Under the pieces are notes generated by a model, which worked only from the letters and a program-made list of their open reading frames with translations, was not told the DNA's origin and made no database searches. A DNA stretch of 64,000 nt from NCBI GenBank assembly GCA_037045045.1, contig JBAOHL010000003.1, positions 434,001 through 498,000 on the forward strand, given 5' to 3'. The stretch is from Phosphoribacter sp037045045 (GTDB lineage Bacteria > Actinomycetota > Actinomycetes > Actinomycetales > Dermatophilaceae). Each line of letters begins with the position of its first letter. Position 1 is the first letter of the stretch. The position numbers and the translations under genes were made by a program. Positions 1 through 11,394 of the stretch are shown in pieces.

Positions 1-1
1 C

Positions 2-184
2 CCGCACCACACCCGCGAGTCGATGATCCGGCTGCACATGCCGGCGCTCGGTCTGGACTGGGCGGCGACCATGCCGGTCCACGATCTCGTGACGGACCAG
101 TGGTGGGATTGGCGAGAGCGCAACTTCGTGCGCATCGGTCCCGACACCGAGCCCGTACACATCCTCGAGGTCCGGACGTACTGA
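2..184 (+). CDS. glgE: alpha-1,4-glucan:maltose-1-phosphate maltosyltransferase GlgE, C-terminal end only
   Basis: The window opens inside this gene, so only about 60 C-terminal residues are present. The tail reads ...WWDWRERNFVRIGP..EPVHILEV, which matches the end of GlgE (W-x-W-x-x-x-N-[FY]-V-R-[IL]-x-P followed by EP-[AV]-H). GlgE is a cytosolic GH13_3 enzyme that transfers maltosyl units from maltose-1-phosphate to alpha-1,4-glucan. Its TGA stop overlaps the ATG of treS in the string TGATG, so the two are probably translationally coupled. The order GlgE-TreS-maltokinase-GlgB is the classical actinobacterial arrangement and supports the call despite the short fragment. Confidence 0.85.
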   Translation, partial: PHHTRESMIRLHMPALGLDWAATMPVHDLVTDQWWDWRERNFVRIGPDTEPVHILEVRTY

Positions 185-1884
185 TGCCGGGCCTCAACCT
201 GGCCCAGCCCGGTCTGCGTCGCGACCCGACGTGGTACAAGACCGCGGTGTTCTACGAGGTCCTCGTCCGAGCCTTCGGCGATTCCAAGGGCACCGGATCG
301 GGCGACTTCACCGGGCTCATCAGTCGGCTGGACTACCTGCAGTGGCTCGGCATCGACTGCCTGTGGCTGCCGCCGTTCTACGCCTCGCCGTTGCGCGACG
401 GTGGGTACGACATCGCGGACTACACCGCCGTCCTGCCCGAGTTCGGCACCTTGCCGGAGTTCAAGGAGTTGGTCTCCCAGGCCCACGCCCGCGGCATCCG
501 GATCGTCACCGACCTCGCGGTCAACCACACGAGCGACCAGCACCCGTGGTTCCAGGCGAGCCGCTCGGACCCGGACGGCCCCTACGGGGACTACTACGTG
601 TGGTCGGACACCGACGAGAAGTACTCCGACGCGCGGGTCGTCTTCGTCGACACCGAGGTATCGAACTGGACCTTCGACCCGGTGCGCCGGCAGTTCTTCT
701 GGCACCGGTTCTTTTCCCACCAGCCGGACCTCAACTACGACAACCCGAAGGTCCAGCAGGAGATCTTCGACGTCGCCCGGTTCTGGCTCAACCTCGGAAT
801 CGACGGCTTCCGCCTCGACGCCGTACCGTACCTGTTCGAAGAGGACGGCCACAGTGGCGAGAACCACCCGAAGACCCACGAGTTTGTCGCGCGGTTGCGC
901 GCGACGATCGACGAGGAGTACCCCGGGCGGGTCCTCATCGCCGAGGCCAACCAATTGCCCACCGACGTCGTCGACTACTTCGGCACGCCGGAGGCGCCCG
1001 AGTGCCAGATGTGCTTCCACTTCCCGGTCATGCCGCGGTTGTATTACGCGCTACGGGAAGAGAAGGCCGGCCCCATCGTCGACGTCCTAGCCGACACCCC
1101 ACCGATCCCGGCGGACGCCCAGTGGGGCACGTTCCTGCGTAACCACGACGAGCTCACCCTCGAGATGGTCACCCCCGAGGAGCGGGCCGCGATGTACGGC
1201 TGGTACGCGCCGGACCCGCGGATGCGTGCGAACATCGGCATCCGCCGTCGCCTGGCCCCCCTACTGGACAACAGCCGCCCGGAGATCGAGCTCATCCACG
1301 CGTTGTTGTTCAGCCTGCCCGGTTCGCCGTGCCTCTATTACGGCGACGAGATCGGCATGGGCGACAACATCTGGCTCAACGACCGCGACGCCGTACGCAC
1401 CCCGATGCAGTGGTCGCCGGACCGCAACGCCGGCTTCTCCGGAGCCGATCCCGGCAAGCTCTACCTGCCGGTGATCTCCTCACTGGTGTACCACTACAAC
1501 AACGTCAACGTCGAAGCCCAGATGGCCCACGGCTCCTCGTTGCTGCACTGGGTGCGCGGCATGCTCCAGGTCCGCTCGCGCAACCCGGTGTTCGGCGTCG
1601 GCGACTTCCGGGTCTGCGAGTCGGACAACCCTGCGGTGTTGGGCTACGTGCGCTCCTCGGCGAATGTCGACACGGGGGCGCGGATCGCCCTCTGCGTGGC
1701 GAACATGTCCTCGCGCCCCCAAGGGGTCACGCTCGTGCTGCCCGAGGACTGTCGCGGCCGGTACGTTCGCGACCTGTTCCGCGGCTCGGGCTTCCCCCGC
1801 GTTGGCGACGACGGCACCATCGCCCTCACCCTCGGCTCACGCGACTTCTTCTGGCTGCGCCTGTCCAAGGAGTTGCCCGAGTGA
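184..1884 (+). CDS. treS: trehalose synthase / maltose alpha-D-glucosyltransferase TreS
   Basis: 566 aa GH13 enzyme that interconverts trehalose and maltose in the cytosol, feeding maltose to maltokinase and GlgE. The four GH13 regions are visible: DLAVNHT (110-116), GFRLDAVPY with nucleophile D212, LIAEANQ with acid/base E254, and FLRNHDEL with the catalytic HD pair at 321-322. The open frame extends upstream to a GTG near 100, but I start at ATG 184 because it overlaps the glgE stop and the family N-terminus (DPTWYKTAVFYEVLVRAF) follows at once. Length is slightly under the usual 570-600 aa. Its stop overlaps the next gene's GTG by four bases, so it lies within a tight operon. Confidence 0.95.
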   Translation: MPGLNLAQPGLRRDPTWYKTAVFYEVLVRAFGDSKGTGSGDFTGLISRLDYLQWLGIDCLWLPPFYASPLRDGGYDIADYTAVLPEFGTLPEFKELVSQAHARGIRIVTDLAVNHTSDQHPWFQASRSDPDGPYGDYYVWSDTDEKYSDARVVFVDTEVSNWTFDPVRRQFFWHRFFSHQPDLNYDNPKVQQEIFDVARFWLNLGIDGFRLDAVPYLFEEDGHSGENHPKTHEFVARLRATIDEEYPGRVLIAEANQLPTDVVDYFGTPEAPECQMCFHFPVMPRLYYALREEKAGPIVDVLADTPPIPADAQWGTFLRNHDELTLEMVTPEERAAMYGWYAPDPRMRANIGIRRRLAPLLDNSRPEIELIHALLFSLPGSPCLYYGDEIGMGDNIWLNDRDAVRTPMQWSPDRNAGFSGADPGKLYLPVISSLVYHYNNVNVEAQMAHGSSLLHWVRGMLQVRSRNPVFGVGDFRVCESDNPAVLGYVRSSANVDTGARIALCVANMSSRPQGVTLVLPEDCRGRYVRDLFRGSGFPRVGDDGTIALTLGSRDFFWLRLSKELPE

Positions 1885-3287
1885 GCTCCCCCGCCGCCGC
1901 TGCGCCCCAGCTGCTGCGGCTGCTCGCGCAGTGGTTACCGGCCCAACGCTGGTATGCCGCCGGCCCGCGCCCGCCGGCCCTGGTCCCGGCCGCGAAGCCA
2001 GATCCGCTGGCAGCGGGCCCGGCCCGCGTGTGGGTGCTCGTGCTGCGGGACACGGCAGCGCAACCACCGGTGACTTACCAGGTGCCTGTCGTCGACCGAC
2101 CCGCCGCGCGCGCCGGGGCCGACGGCGCGCTCGTCGGCGTGTTCGAGGACCCCGACCTCGGCCGCCGATGGCTGTACGACGGACCCCACGACCCGGCGTA
2201 CGTGGCCGAACTCGTCGGATGCGTCGTGGCCACGGGCGAATCGGCGCCGACCGTGCGCTGTACGTTCTCGCGGGTGCTCGTCGGCGAGCAGTCGAACACC
2301 TCGGTCATCTGCGAGGTCACCGGCCCGGGCGGCGTGCCCCTGGACCCGGTCATCGTCAAGGTGTTCCGCACCCTGGCCCCCGGGGACAACCCCGACGTCG
2401 AGGTCTGCCGGACTCTCGGCGCCGCCGGGTCCCGGCTCGTGCCCCGATGGCGCGGGGACGCCGAACTGGCTTGGGTCGGCCCGGACGGCGCGCCGGTGCG
2501 CGGCTACGCGCACGTCGCGACGAGCTTCCTCGCCGGTTCCGAGGACGCCTGGCGGTCGGCGCTGCGCGCTGCCGGCCAGGGGCGCTCCTTCGCCACCGAA
2601 GCCCGCGAACTCGGCGCCATGTCGGCCGCCCTGCACGCCCAGCTCGCGGCGAGCTTCGGCACCCGAGCGGCCGGCGCCCCCGACCGGGCCCGGGTCCTCG
2701 ACGCCCTGCGCCAGCGGTACGCCGCCGCTGTCGAGCGGGTGCCCGAGCTGTCCGCCGACGCAATCGACATTCGGGCGATCCTCGACGGCGTGGGCGAGCT
2801 GACCTGGCCGCCGCTGCAACGCGTCCACGGGGACTATCACCTGGGCCAGGTCCTGCGGACCTCGCACGGGTGGGTGGCCCTCGACTTCGAGGGCGAGCCG
2901 CTGCGCCCCGCCGCCGAGCGAACCCACCCGGACCTTCCGGAGCGGGACGTGGCCGGAATGCTGCGCTCCTTCGACTACGCGGCCGGTTCCATCGAGCACG
3001 ACCGGCCAGAGCTGTCGCGCCGCGACTGGGCGCAGGATGCCCGGTCGGCCTTTCTCGCCGGTTACCGCGGCGCTGCCTCGACCCCCACCCGGCACGCCAA
3101 CCGAGACCACGACGCGTGGGTGCGCGCATTCGAGGTAGACAAGGCGCTCTACGAGATCGCCTACGAGGCGACCCACCGGCCGACCTGGCTCCCGATCCCG
3201 CGAGGGGCCCTCGATCGTCTGCTGCTCGCGACGAGGAGTACCGTCGGGCTCGACGCGCCCCACACCGCCCGCTCGCCCATCCCCTGA
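1881..3287 (+). CDS. mak: maltokinase (Pep2/Mak)
   Basis: 468 aa kinase that phosphorylates maltose to maltose-1-phosphate, the GlgE donor. The aminoglycoside-phosphotransferase-like C-terminal lobe carries the Brenner-type loop VHGDYHLGQVL (315-325) and the metal-binding LDFEGEP (334-340). The N-terminal cap (RWYAAGPRPP...) and the nucleotide-binding VIVKVFR strand around 158-163 fit maltokinases. The start is GTG 1881, inside the GTGA overlap with treS. In some actinobacteria TreS and maltokinase are fused; here they are separate but coupled. The stop is 16 bp before glgB. Confidence 0.93.
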   Translation: MSSPAAAAPQLLRLLAQWLPAQRWYAAGPRPPALVPAAKPDPLAAGPARVWVLVLRDTAAQPPVTYQVPVVDRPAARAGADGALVGVFEDPDLGRRWLYDGPHDPAYVAELVGCVVATGESAPTVRCTFSRVLVGEQSNTSVICEVTGPGGVPLDPVIVKVFRTLAPGDNPDVEVCRTLGAAGSRLVPRWRGDAELAWVGPDGAPVRGYAHVATSFLAGSEDAWRSALRAAGQGRSFATEARELGAMSAALHAQLAASFGTRAAGAPDRARVLDALRQRYAAAVERVPELSADAIDIRAILDGVGELTWPPLQRVHGDYHLGQVLRTSHGWVALDFEGEPLRPAAERTHPDLPERDVAGMLRSFDYAAGSIEHDRPELSRRDWAQDARSAFLAGYRGAASTPTRHANRDHDAWVRAFEVDKALYEIAYEATHRPTWLPIPRGALDRLLLATRSTVGLDAPHTARSPIP

Positions 3288-3303
3288 GTACCGGAGGCCC
3301 CCG

Positions 3304-5514
3304 ATGCCCGCCGTCCGCACCACGGCCATGGTCGCCGACGAGAGCGCGATCACCGCGTTCCTGGAGGCCCGTCACTCCCAACCGCACGACCTGCTCGGTC
3401 ACCACGTCGGCCCGGGTGGGCTCACCGTCACGGCATACCGACCGCTGGCCGCCTCCGTGCGAGCCCGCCTGCAGGACGGGACCATCCTCGACTTGCCGCA
3501 TGTGCGGGGCGGCATCTGGTCGGGCACGACTGACGTGGCCAACACGAGCCAGGATTACCGGCTGCTGGTGTCCTACGGAGACGGCGTCGAGCACGAGCAG
3601 GACGACCCCTACCGGTTCGCGCCGACGCTCGGCGAGGTGGACCGCCACCTGTTCAACGAGGGTCGTCACGAGCAGCTGTGGAAGGTCCTCGGCGCCCACG
3701 TCCGCCGCTACGAAGGGCCCCTGGGCAAGGTCGAGGGTGTGGCGTTCGCCGTCTGGGCGCCCAACGCGACCGCCGTGCACGTCGTCGGCGATTTCAACGG
3801 CTGGGACCGGCTCTCGCACCCCATGCGGATGCTCGCCCCCTCGGGCGTCTGGGAGCTGTTCGTCCCTGACGCCCATGCGGGGATGAACTACCAGTTCGCC
3901 ATCCGGGGGCAGGACACCATCGTGCGTCTCAAGGCCGATCCGATGGCCCGGTTCAGCGAGGTCGCCCCGAAGCAGGCCTCGGTGGTCTACGAGTCGACCT
4001 ACGAGTGGAACGACTCCGAGTGGATGACCACGCGGGCCACCGACAACCCGCACAACGGACCGATGAGCGTCTACGAGGTCCACGTGGGCTCGTGGCGTCA
4101 GGGCCAGGGCTATCGCGACCTCGCCGAGCACCTCGTCAACTACGTCAAGGACCTCGGGTTTACCCACGTCGAGTTCATGCCCGTCATGGAGCACCCGTAC
4201 GTCCCCTCGTGGGGTTACCACGTCACCGGCTACTACGCGGTCTCCTCGCGGTGGGGCACGGTCGATGACTTCAAGCTGCTCGTTGACTACCTGCACTGCA
4301 ACGGCATCGGCGTCATCCTCGACTGGGTCCCCGGACACTTCGCCACCGACTCGTGGGCCCTCGGCCAGTTCGACGGAACCCACCTCTACGAGCACGGCGA
4401 CCCGCGCAAGGGCTGGCACCAGGAGTGGGGCTCGTACGTCTTCGACTTCGGCCGTCCCGAGGTGCGCAACTTCCTCGTCGCCAACGCCTCCTACTGGCTC
4501 GAGGAGTTCCACATCGACGGCCTGCGCGTCGACGGCGTGGCCTCGATGCTCTACCTCGACTACTCCCGTCAACCGGGTGAGTGGATCCCCAACGCCTACG
4601 GCGGGCGGGAGAACCTCGACGCGGTCGCGCTGCTGCAGGAGGCCAACGCCACCGCATACAAGCGCGTCCCCGGAGTCGTGACGATCGCCGAGGAATCGAC
4701 GGCCTGGGGTGGGGTCTCCAAGCCCACCGAGTTCGGCGGTCTGGGCTTCGGCTTCAAGTGGAACATGGGGTGGATGAACGACGCCGTGCGCTACCTCGGG
4801 CTCGACCCGGTGTATCGCCAGTACCACCACAACTACCTGACGTTCGCCTTGATGTACGCCTACACCGAGAACTACGTCCTGCCGATCAGCCACGACGAGG
4901 TCGTCCACGGCAAGGGCTCGCTCATGCGCAAGGTCCGGGGCAACCGCGACGAGCAGATCGCCACGGTGCGGGCCTTCCTCGCCTACATGTGGACCCACCC
5001 GGGCAAGCAGTTGATCTTCATGGGCTCGGAGTTCGCCCAGGAATCCGAGTGGTCCGACGGGCGTTCGCTCGACTGGTGGCTGCTGGACCAACCACTGCAC
5101 TACCGGGTGCATGCCTTGGTGCGGGACATGAACGCCATCTACCGCAGCCATCCGGCGCTGTGGGAACTCGACCACAGCCCGGCCGGATTCTGGTGGCTCA
5201 ACGCCGACGACGCCGGCCGGAACACCTTCTCCTACCTGCGCATCGGCTCCGGCGACCCGCACACCGACGCGCCGGTCTTGGCCTGCATCGTCAACCTCAG
5301 CGGGAGCACGCACGAGCCCTATCGCATCGGCGTGCCCCGCTCGGGTGGATGGCGGGTCATCCTCGACACCGCCGGCTACCACCCCGACGCACCGAGCTCG
5401 ACCGGGGTCGTCATCCAGGCGGACGACGGCGGCTGGGACGGTCAGCCGTATGCCGTCAACGTCACCGTCCCGCGGCTGTCCACCGTGTGGCTGGTCCCCG
5501 ACACCGACGACTGA
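3304..5514 (+). CDS. glgB: 1,4-alpha-glucan branching enzyme GlgB
   Basis: 736 aa, a full-length GH13_9 branching enzyme that makes alpha-1,6 branches in glycogen or GlgE-derived glucan. An N-terminal beta domain and CBM48 (about 30-235) precede the barrel. Catalytic residues are D410 in GLRVDGVASML, E463 in VTIAEESTAW and D531 in LPISHDEVVHG; their spacing of 53 and 68 residues equals that of E. coli D405/E458/D526. A GGAGG ribosome-binding site lies six bases before ATG 3304, so this gene can initiate on its own although it sits 16 bp behind mak. It is the fourth gene of the GlgE cluster. Confidence 0.96.
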   Translation: MPAVRTTAMVADESAITAFLEARHSQPHDLLGHHVGPGGLTVTAYRPLAASVRARLQDGTILDLPHVRGGIWSGTTDVANTSQDYRLLVSYGDGVEHEQDDPYRFAPTLGEVDRHLFNEGRHEQLWKVLGAHVRRYEGPLGKVEGVAFAVWAPNATAVHVVGDFNGWDRLSHPMRMLAPSGVWELFVPDAHAGMNYQFAIRGQDTIVRLKADPMARFSEVAPKQASVVYESTYEWNDSEWMTTRATDNPHNGPMSVYEVHVGSWRQGQGYRDLAEHLVNYVKDLGFTHVEFMPVMEHPYVPSWGYHVTGYYAVSSRWGTVDDFKLLVDYLHCNGIGVILDWVPGHFATDSWALGQFDGTHLYEHGDPRKGWHQEWGSYVFDFGRPEVRNFLVANASYWLEEFHIDGLRVDGVASMLYLDYSRQPGEWIPNAYGGRENLDAVALLQEANATAYKRVPGVVTIAEESTAWGGVSKPTEFGGLGFGFKWNMGWMNDAVRYLGLDPVYRQYHHNYLTFALMYAYTENYVLPISHDEVVHGKGSLMRKVRGNRDEQIATVRAFLAYMWTHPGKQLIFMGSEFAQESEWSDGRSLDWWLLDQPLHYRVHALVRDMNAIYRSHPALWELDHSPAGFWWLNADDAGRNTFSYLRIGSGDPHTDAPVLACIVNLSGSTHEPYRIGVPRSGGWRVILDTAGYHPDAPSSTGVVIQADDGGWDGQPYAVNVTVPRLSTVWLVPDTDD

Positions 5515-5601
5515 CCGCGGCCGCTCGCCCGCTCCGAATCGGCCCGCCGACCGCCGCGACCCCGAGCTGTCCCGACCCTCGACCCGACGACAGGAGCATT
5601 C

Positions 5602-7265
<1,664 letters not shown>

Positions 7266-7289
7266 GCAGGCGGCCGCGGACCGTGCGAG

Positions 7290-8885
7290 TCAGTGCCGCC
7301 AGGTCGGGTGACCACCGGCGTCCTTGAGGACGAGCCCGGCAGTGGAGTAGCCGGAGACCAACACGCCCGGCAGCCCGGCAAGGGGCGTCGTCCACTGTCC
7401 GGCGAGATAGAGCCCGGGCACCGGGCTGCGCTGCGCCGGACGCTCGCGGTGCAGCATCTGCGGGTTCAGCGCCCACCCGGCGAAGGCTCCGTCGACGCTG
7501 CCGCTGCGCCGGACCATGTCCAGCGGCGTGTAGACGCGCCGGACGACGACGTGCTCACGCAACCCGGGGATGAGCGCCTCGCTGCGGCGGACGAAGACGT
7601 CGGCGATGCGCTCCTTGTCCCGGTCCCAGTCGATGTCTCCGCTGACCAGCGTGGTCGGGCATTCGAGCTTCACCGAATGCATCCCGGGCGGCGCCATCTC
7701 GGGTTGGTGGAAGGTCGCCACGTAGAGGTAGTACGCGGCGCGTTCCACGTCGCCGCTGGGGAAGTACCCCATGGCCTGCTCCACGTCGGCCGACGGGTAG
7801 ACGAAGTTGAGCCGCTTGAGCCGATCACGCATCGCGGCCAGGTCGAGGTCGACACCCAGTTGGACCTGGAAGAACGGCGGTGTGGTCGGCAGGGTCGGCA
7901 GCGTCGTGCGCAGCCGTTGCGGCACGACGTCAGCCGGGAGCTGCTCGAGGTAGAGCCGGCGCGGATCGGCGGCGCTGACCACGGCACCGGCCTCGAAGCG
8001 CCGGCCATCGGTCGTTTCCACACCGGTGACCCGGCCGCCGGTGAGGATCATCCGGGACACCTCGGCCGAGGTGAGCACCGTGCCGCCGGCCTCGAGGAAC
8101 ATCGCGCGCATGGCCTCGGCGATCGCGCCGAAACCCCCGGTGGGCATGAACATCGTGTTCATCGCGTGGACGAGGAAGATCGAGGCCACCGCGGCGGACA
8201 ACTGCCCCGGCGAGGTCCCGATGCCGACGCAGAGCATCGAGAGGTAAGCCTTGAGCTGCGGATCGCGCAGGTGCTCGTCGAGCATCGAGGCGAGAGTGCG
8301 GTTCTGGTACTTCAGCAGGGTGTGCCCCGGCAGGTTGAGGCGCCGGGCCAGGGGTGCGAAGGCGTCCCCGAGCCAGGGCCGTTGGAACTGCTCCAACACC
8401 AGGTCGGTGCGTCGACGATGCCCCGGCGCCTCGGGAGCGCGAAATGTCGGGAGCACCGCCTCGAGGTCGGCAGCCATGGCCTGCATGTCGAGCAAGACCC
8501 TGGTGATCCCCAACCGCTCGGCCGGGAATCGGCTGGTGAGTTGGGACGCGGTCGTCGTGAGATCGGCGGAAAGGCACATCCGTTCGTCGGGGAACACGCA
8601 CTGGAAATCCTGGCGATCCGGCACCATCTCGACGCGCGCACCGATCCCGAGTCGCTCGAAGACCTCTCGGGGCGGCATCCCGAGGCGGAACGCCAGCATG
8701 ATGTGACCGCCGTGGTCCCAATAGAAGCCCTGTTCGCCGTCGCCGTGGGAGAAACCACCGACGTAGGAGTTCTTCTCGAGCAGCAGGGTCCGGGCGCCCT
8801 GCGAGGCGAGCGTCAGTGCGCAGGCCAGGCCGCCACCCCCAGAGCCGGCGACGATCGCGTCGTAGCGGATGGAGTGCGAGGTCAT
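7290..8885 (-). CDS. phytoene-desaturase-like FAD-dependent oxidoreductase
   Basis: 531 aa flavoprotein of the COG1233 type (phytoene desaturase, retinol saturase and CrtI-like enzymes). The N-terminal Rossmann loop is GSGGGGLA (14-21), with E37 at the end of the second strand (LLLEK) for FAD ribose binding, followed by YVGGFSHG. The C-terminus has the second FAD segment LYLAGQWTTPLAGLPG. The substrate cannot be read from sequence: carotenoid, retinoid-like polyene or another unsaturated lipid are possible. An AGGAG site precedes the ATG. It lies 133 bp downstream of the MMPL gene on the same strand and converges on pgm with 24 bp between stops. It may be the last member of the 7-17 kb lipid cluster. 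Confidence 0.8.
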   Translation of the reverse strand: MTSHSIRYDAIVAGSGGGGLACALTLASQGARTLLLEKNSYVGGFSHGDGEQGFYWDHGGHIMLAFRLGMPPREVFERLGIGARVEMVPDRQDFQCVFPDERMCLSADLTTTASQLTSRFPAERLGITRVLLDMQAMAADLEAVLPTFRAPEAPGHRRRTDLVLEQFQRPWLGDAFAPLARRLNLPGHTLLKYQNRTLASMLDEHLRDPQLKAYLSMLCVGIGTSPGQLSAAVASIFLVHAMNTMFMPTGGFGAIAEAMRAMFLEAGGTVLTSAEVSRMILTGGRVTGVETTDGRRFEAGAVVSAADPRRLYLEQLPADVVPQRLRTTLPTLPTTPPFFQVQLGVDLDLAAMRDRLKRLNFVYPSADVEQAMGYFPSGDVERAAYYLYVATFHQPEMAPPGMHSVKLECPTTLVSGDIDWDRDKERIADVFVRRSEALIPGLREHVVVRRVYTPLDMVRRSGSVDGAFAGWALNPQMLHRERPAQRSPVPGLYLAGQWTTPLAGLPGVLVSGYSTAGLVLKDAGGHPTWRH

Positions 8886-9018
8886 GAGAGCTCCTGAGGG
8901 CCGAAGGCCCGCACGGGCCGGCTGGTGGGGGTCGGGGGGATTCGTCGGTAAGGAGCGCGACGACGACCGATGGATACCGAGCCCAACGAGCCGGTATGCC
9001 GCTCTGCGGGGTGCTTGG

Positions 9019-11394
9019 CTAGCGCGCCGATCCCGAAGGAGTGGGCGCGTTGACCCGCCGAAGCCCCCGCGTCGACGAGGCGGCCTTGCCGCGGTGCCGA
9101 CCGGCGTGCCGCACCGGATGGCCGCCTCCGGGCAGCCACCAGTTCCAACGGCCCATCAGACGCATCGCCGCGGGGACGATGATCAATCGCACGAGGGTCG
9201 CGTCGAGGGCGATGGCCACCGCCATGCCGAATCCCAACTGACGCATCGGCAAGATGCCGGCCAGGGAGAAGGACCCGAACACGACGACCATGAGCAGCGC
9301 CGCCCCGGAGATCAGCGGTGCGGTGCTCGCCACCCCCGCGGCCACGCTTTGGGTGTTGTCCCGGGTCTTCAGGTAGATCTCCCTGACTCGACCCAGGAGG
9401 AACACCTCGTAGTCGGTACTGAGGCTGAACAGCAGTGCCAACAAGAGGATGGGCACGAAGTTCTGGATCGGCGAGGCCCCCTCGACGCCGAGCAGGGCCG
9501 CACCGACCCCGTGCTGGAAGACCAGCACAAGCACCCCGAACGTCGCCCCGACCGAGAGGAGGTTCATCGAAATAGCCTTGAGCGGCAACAGGATCGACCG
9601 GAACGTGACGAGCAGGAGCAGGTAGATCGCGGCGAGCATCGCAAGGACCACCCGCGGGAGGTGGTCGCGGATCACCTCGTTGCTGGCGACTCCCTCGGCG
9701 GTCTCACCGCCGACGAGTACACGGGCGCCCGCGAGGGTCACCCCCGCGGCGACCCGGCGGCTGTTCTCGAGCAACCGCTCCGTCGAGTCCGCGGAGGCGC
9801 GCTCGGTCGGCACCACGTCGAGGACGATCGTGCGGGCATCCGACGAGACGTAGTAACCGACCGCGCCGGCCTCGGACGCCGGCAGCCGAGCTCGCGTCGC
9901 CGGGTCGAGTGCGGCCAACGGTGCCTGCGGCGACACGGCGGCCAGGACCCCGAGGGGGGAGTCGACCCGGGCCACACTAGGCAGCCGGCCGAGGTCGGCG
10001 ACGAGCGCGGTCACCGAGGCAGAGGCCGTCGGCGTGGACAACGGTCCGTCCCCGATGACGAGGACGCGGATGGGGGCAGTCGCCCCGGTGCCGAACTGCT
10101 GCTGCATCCGGTCGAACCCCGCACGAACGGGAGATGACGTGGGGACGATTTGGGCGTCTGGGGTGAACGTGCGCAGGCCGAGTGCCGGAGCGGCGAGCCC
10201 GATCATGACGGCCACCCCGGCGGCGAGGAACACCACGGGCCGACGCATGACCCGGGTGGCCAAGCGAGCCCACCGCTGGCCGGCATTCGGCTCGGTGAGC
10301 GACCAGGGCAGCCGTACCCGCCCCCGCTCGATCCGGTGACCGAGCGCACGGAGCAGGACCGGCAGCAAGACGACCGAGGTGAAGGTCGCGAAGGACACGA
10401 CGAGCACGGCTCCGAGGGCGATCGACCCGATGACGCCCAACGGAACGAGGAACAGGGTCGCCATCGCCGCGACGATGGTGATACCGGAGAAGACCACCGT
10501 CTCCCCACTCGTGCGCAGGGTCGCGTCAAGGGCGTCGTCGACGGTGGCGCCCCGCGCGAGTTCCTCCTTGAACCGCGCGATGACGAAGAGCGAGTAGTCG
10601 ACTCCCACCCCCAGCCCGAGCATCGAGGCGGTGTTCTGGACGAAGATCGACAACTCGGTATGCCGCGCGAGGACCGCGAGCACGGCGAAGCTGCCGAGGA
10701 TGGAGGTGACCCCGACCGACAGCGACGCGAGGGCCGCGACGAAGCCGCCGTAGAGGCTGAGCAGGACGAGCAGGATGAGCGGCATGGTGATGAGTTCGGC
10801 CCGGGCCAGGCCCGACTCGCTCACTGCGTTGACCTCGCCCCAGAAGGGGGCCGTGCCCACGAGCGAGACCTCCAGGCCCTGCGCGGCATACCGTTGCGTG
10901 AGCTCGGCCTGCACGCGCGGCAAGTCGCGGCGGGCGTCGCCCTCCGCGACGTCCAGCGCGAGCAGTTCGATCGCCGTGGCCCGGTCGGATCCGACGAACC
11001 CGTCCTGAATGCGCCCGGTCGTCGTGGCGTAGCCGATCTGGCTGCTTACCCGCAGGCTCTCGACCTTGCCGATCTCGTCGAGGACCCGACGGAAACGCCC
11101 GTCGAAGCCGGGCTGGTCTCGGGTGTACCAGTCGTCGTGCACGACGACGGTGACACTGCTGCGGCCACGGGCGACGAAGCCCGTCTGCAGGGCCTGCTCG
11201 ACGAGGGCGCTGTCCGATCCGGCGACCGACCAGCCACCGCCGGACAGCAGGCCCGGCAACGGAGCCCCGACGGCGCCGAGGACCCCGAGGCCGGCCAGCC
11301 AGGCAATCAGGATCGGCCGGTGCCAGCGGCCGGCGATGCGGATCGCCGCGCCGACGAGCCGGCCGCCGCGCCCGACGGTCGAGTCACTAGCCAT
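9019..11394 (-). CDS. MMPL/RND-family lipid exporter
   Basis: 791 aa membrane protein with the two-repeat RND layout: one N-terminal helix (about 28-50), an extracellular domain (about 50-195), a block of five or six helices, a second extracellular domain, and a second helix block. The proton-relay Asp-Tyr pairs of MmpL proteins are seen in GVGVDYS (262-268) and LSTDYE (658-663). The tail is short and basic (GRHRGKAASS...). MMPL proteins export lipids or lipid conjugates across the inner membrane of actinobacteria. The ATG overlaps the stop of the upstream ThiF-like gene by eight bases, so the two are coupled. This links export to the adenylating enzyme and the acyltransferase upstream. Confidence 0.9.
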   Translation of the reverse strand: MASDSTVGRGGRLVGAAIRIAGRWHRPILIAWLAGLGVLGAVGAPLPGLLSGGGWSVAGSDSALVEQALQTGFVARGRSSVTVVVHDDWYTRDQPGFDGRFRRVLDEIGKVESLRVSSQIGYATTTGRIQDGFVGSDRATAIELLALDVAEGDARRDLPRVQAELTQRYAAQGLEVSLVGTAPFWGEVNAVSESGLARAELITMPLILLVLLSLYGGFVAALASLSVGVTSILGSFAVLAVLARHTELSIFVQNTASMLGLGVGVDYSLFVIARFKEELARGATVDDALDATLRTSGETVVFSGITIVAAMATLFLVPLGVIGSIALGAVLVVSFATFTSVVLLPVLLRALGHRIERGRVRLPWSLTEPNAGQRWARLATRVMRRPVVFLAAGVAVMIGLAAPALGLRTFTPDAQIVPTSSPVRAGFDRMQQQFGTGATAPIRVLVIGDGPLSTPTASASVTALVADLGRLPSVARVDSPLGVLAAVSPQAPLAALDPATRARLPASEAGAVGYYVSSDARTIVLDVVPTERASADSTERLLENSRRVAAGVTLAGARVLVGGETAEGVASNEVIRDHLPRVVLAMLAAIYLLLLVTFRSILLPLKAISMNLLSVGATFGVLVLVFQHGVGAALLGVEGASPIQNFVPILLLALLFSLSTDYEVFLLGRVREIYLKTRDNTQSVAAGVASTAPLISGAALLMVVVFGSFSLAGILPMRQLGFGMAVAIALDATLVRLIIVPAAMRLMGRWNWWLPGGGHPVRHAGRHRGKAASSTRGLRRVNAPTPSGSAR

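Noticed and set aside
9041..9241. Short plus-strand frames opposite the MMPL gene
   Set aside because: They are antisense to conserved transmembrane segments and show no start signals.
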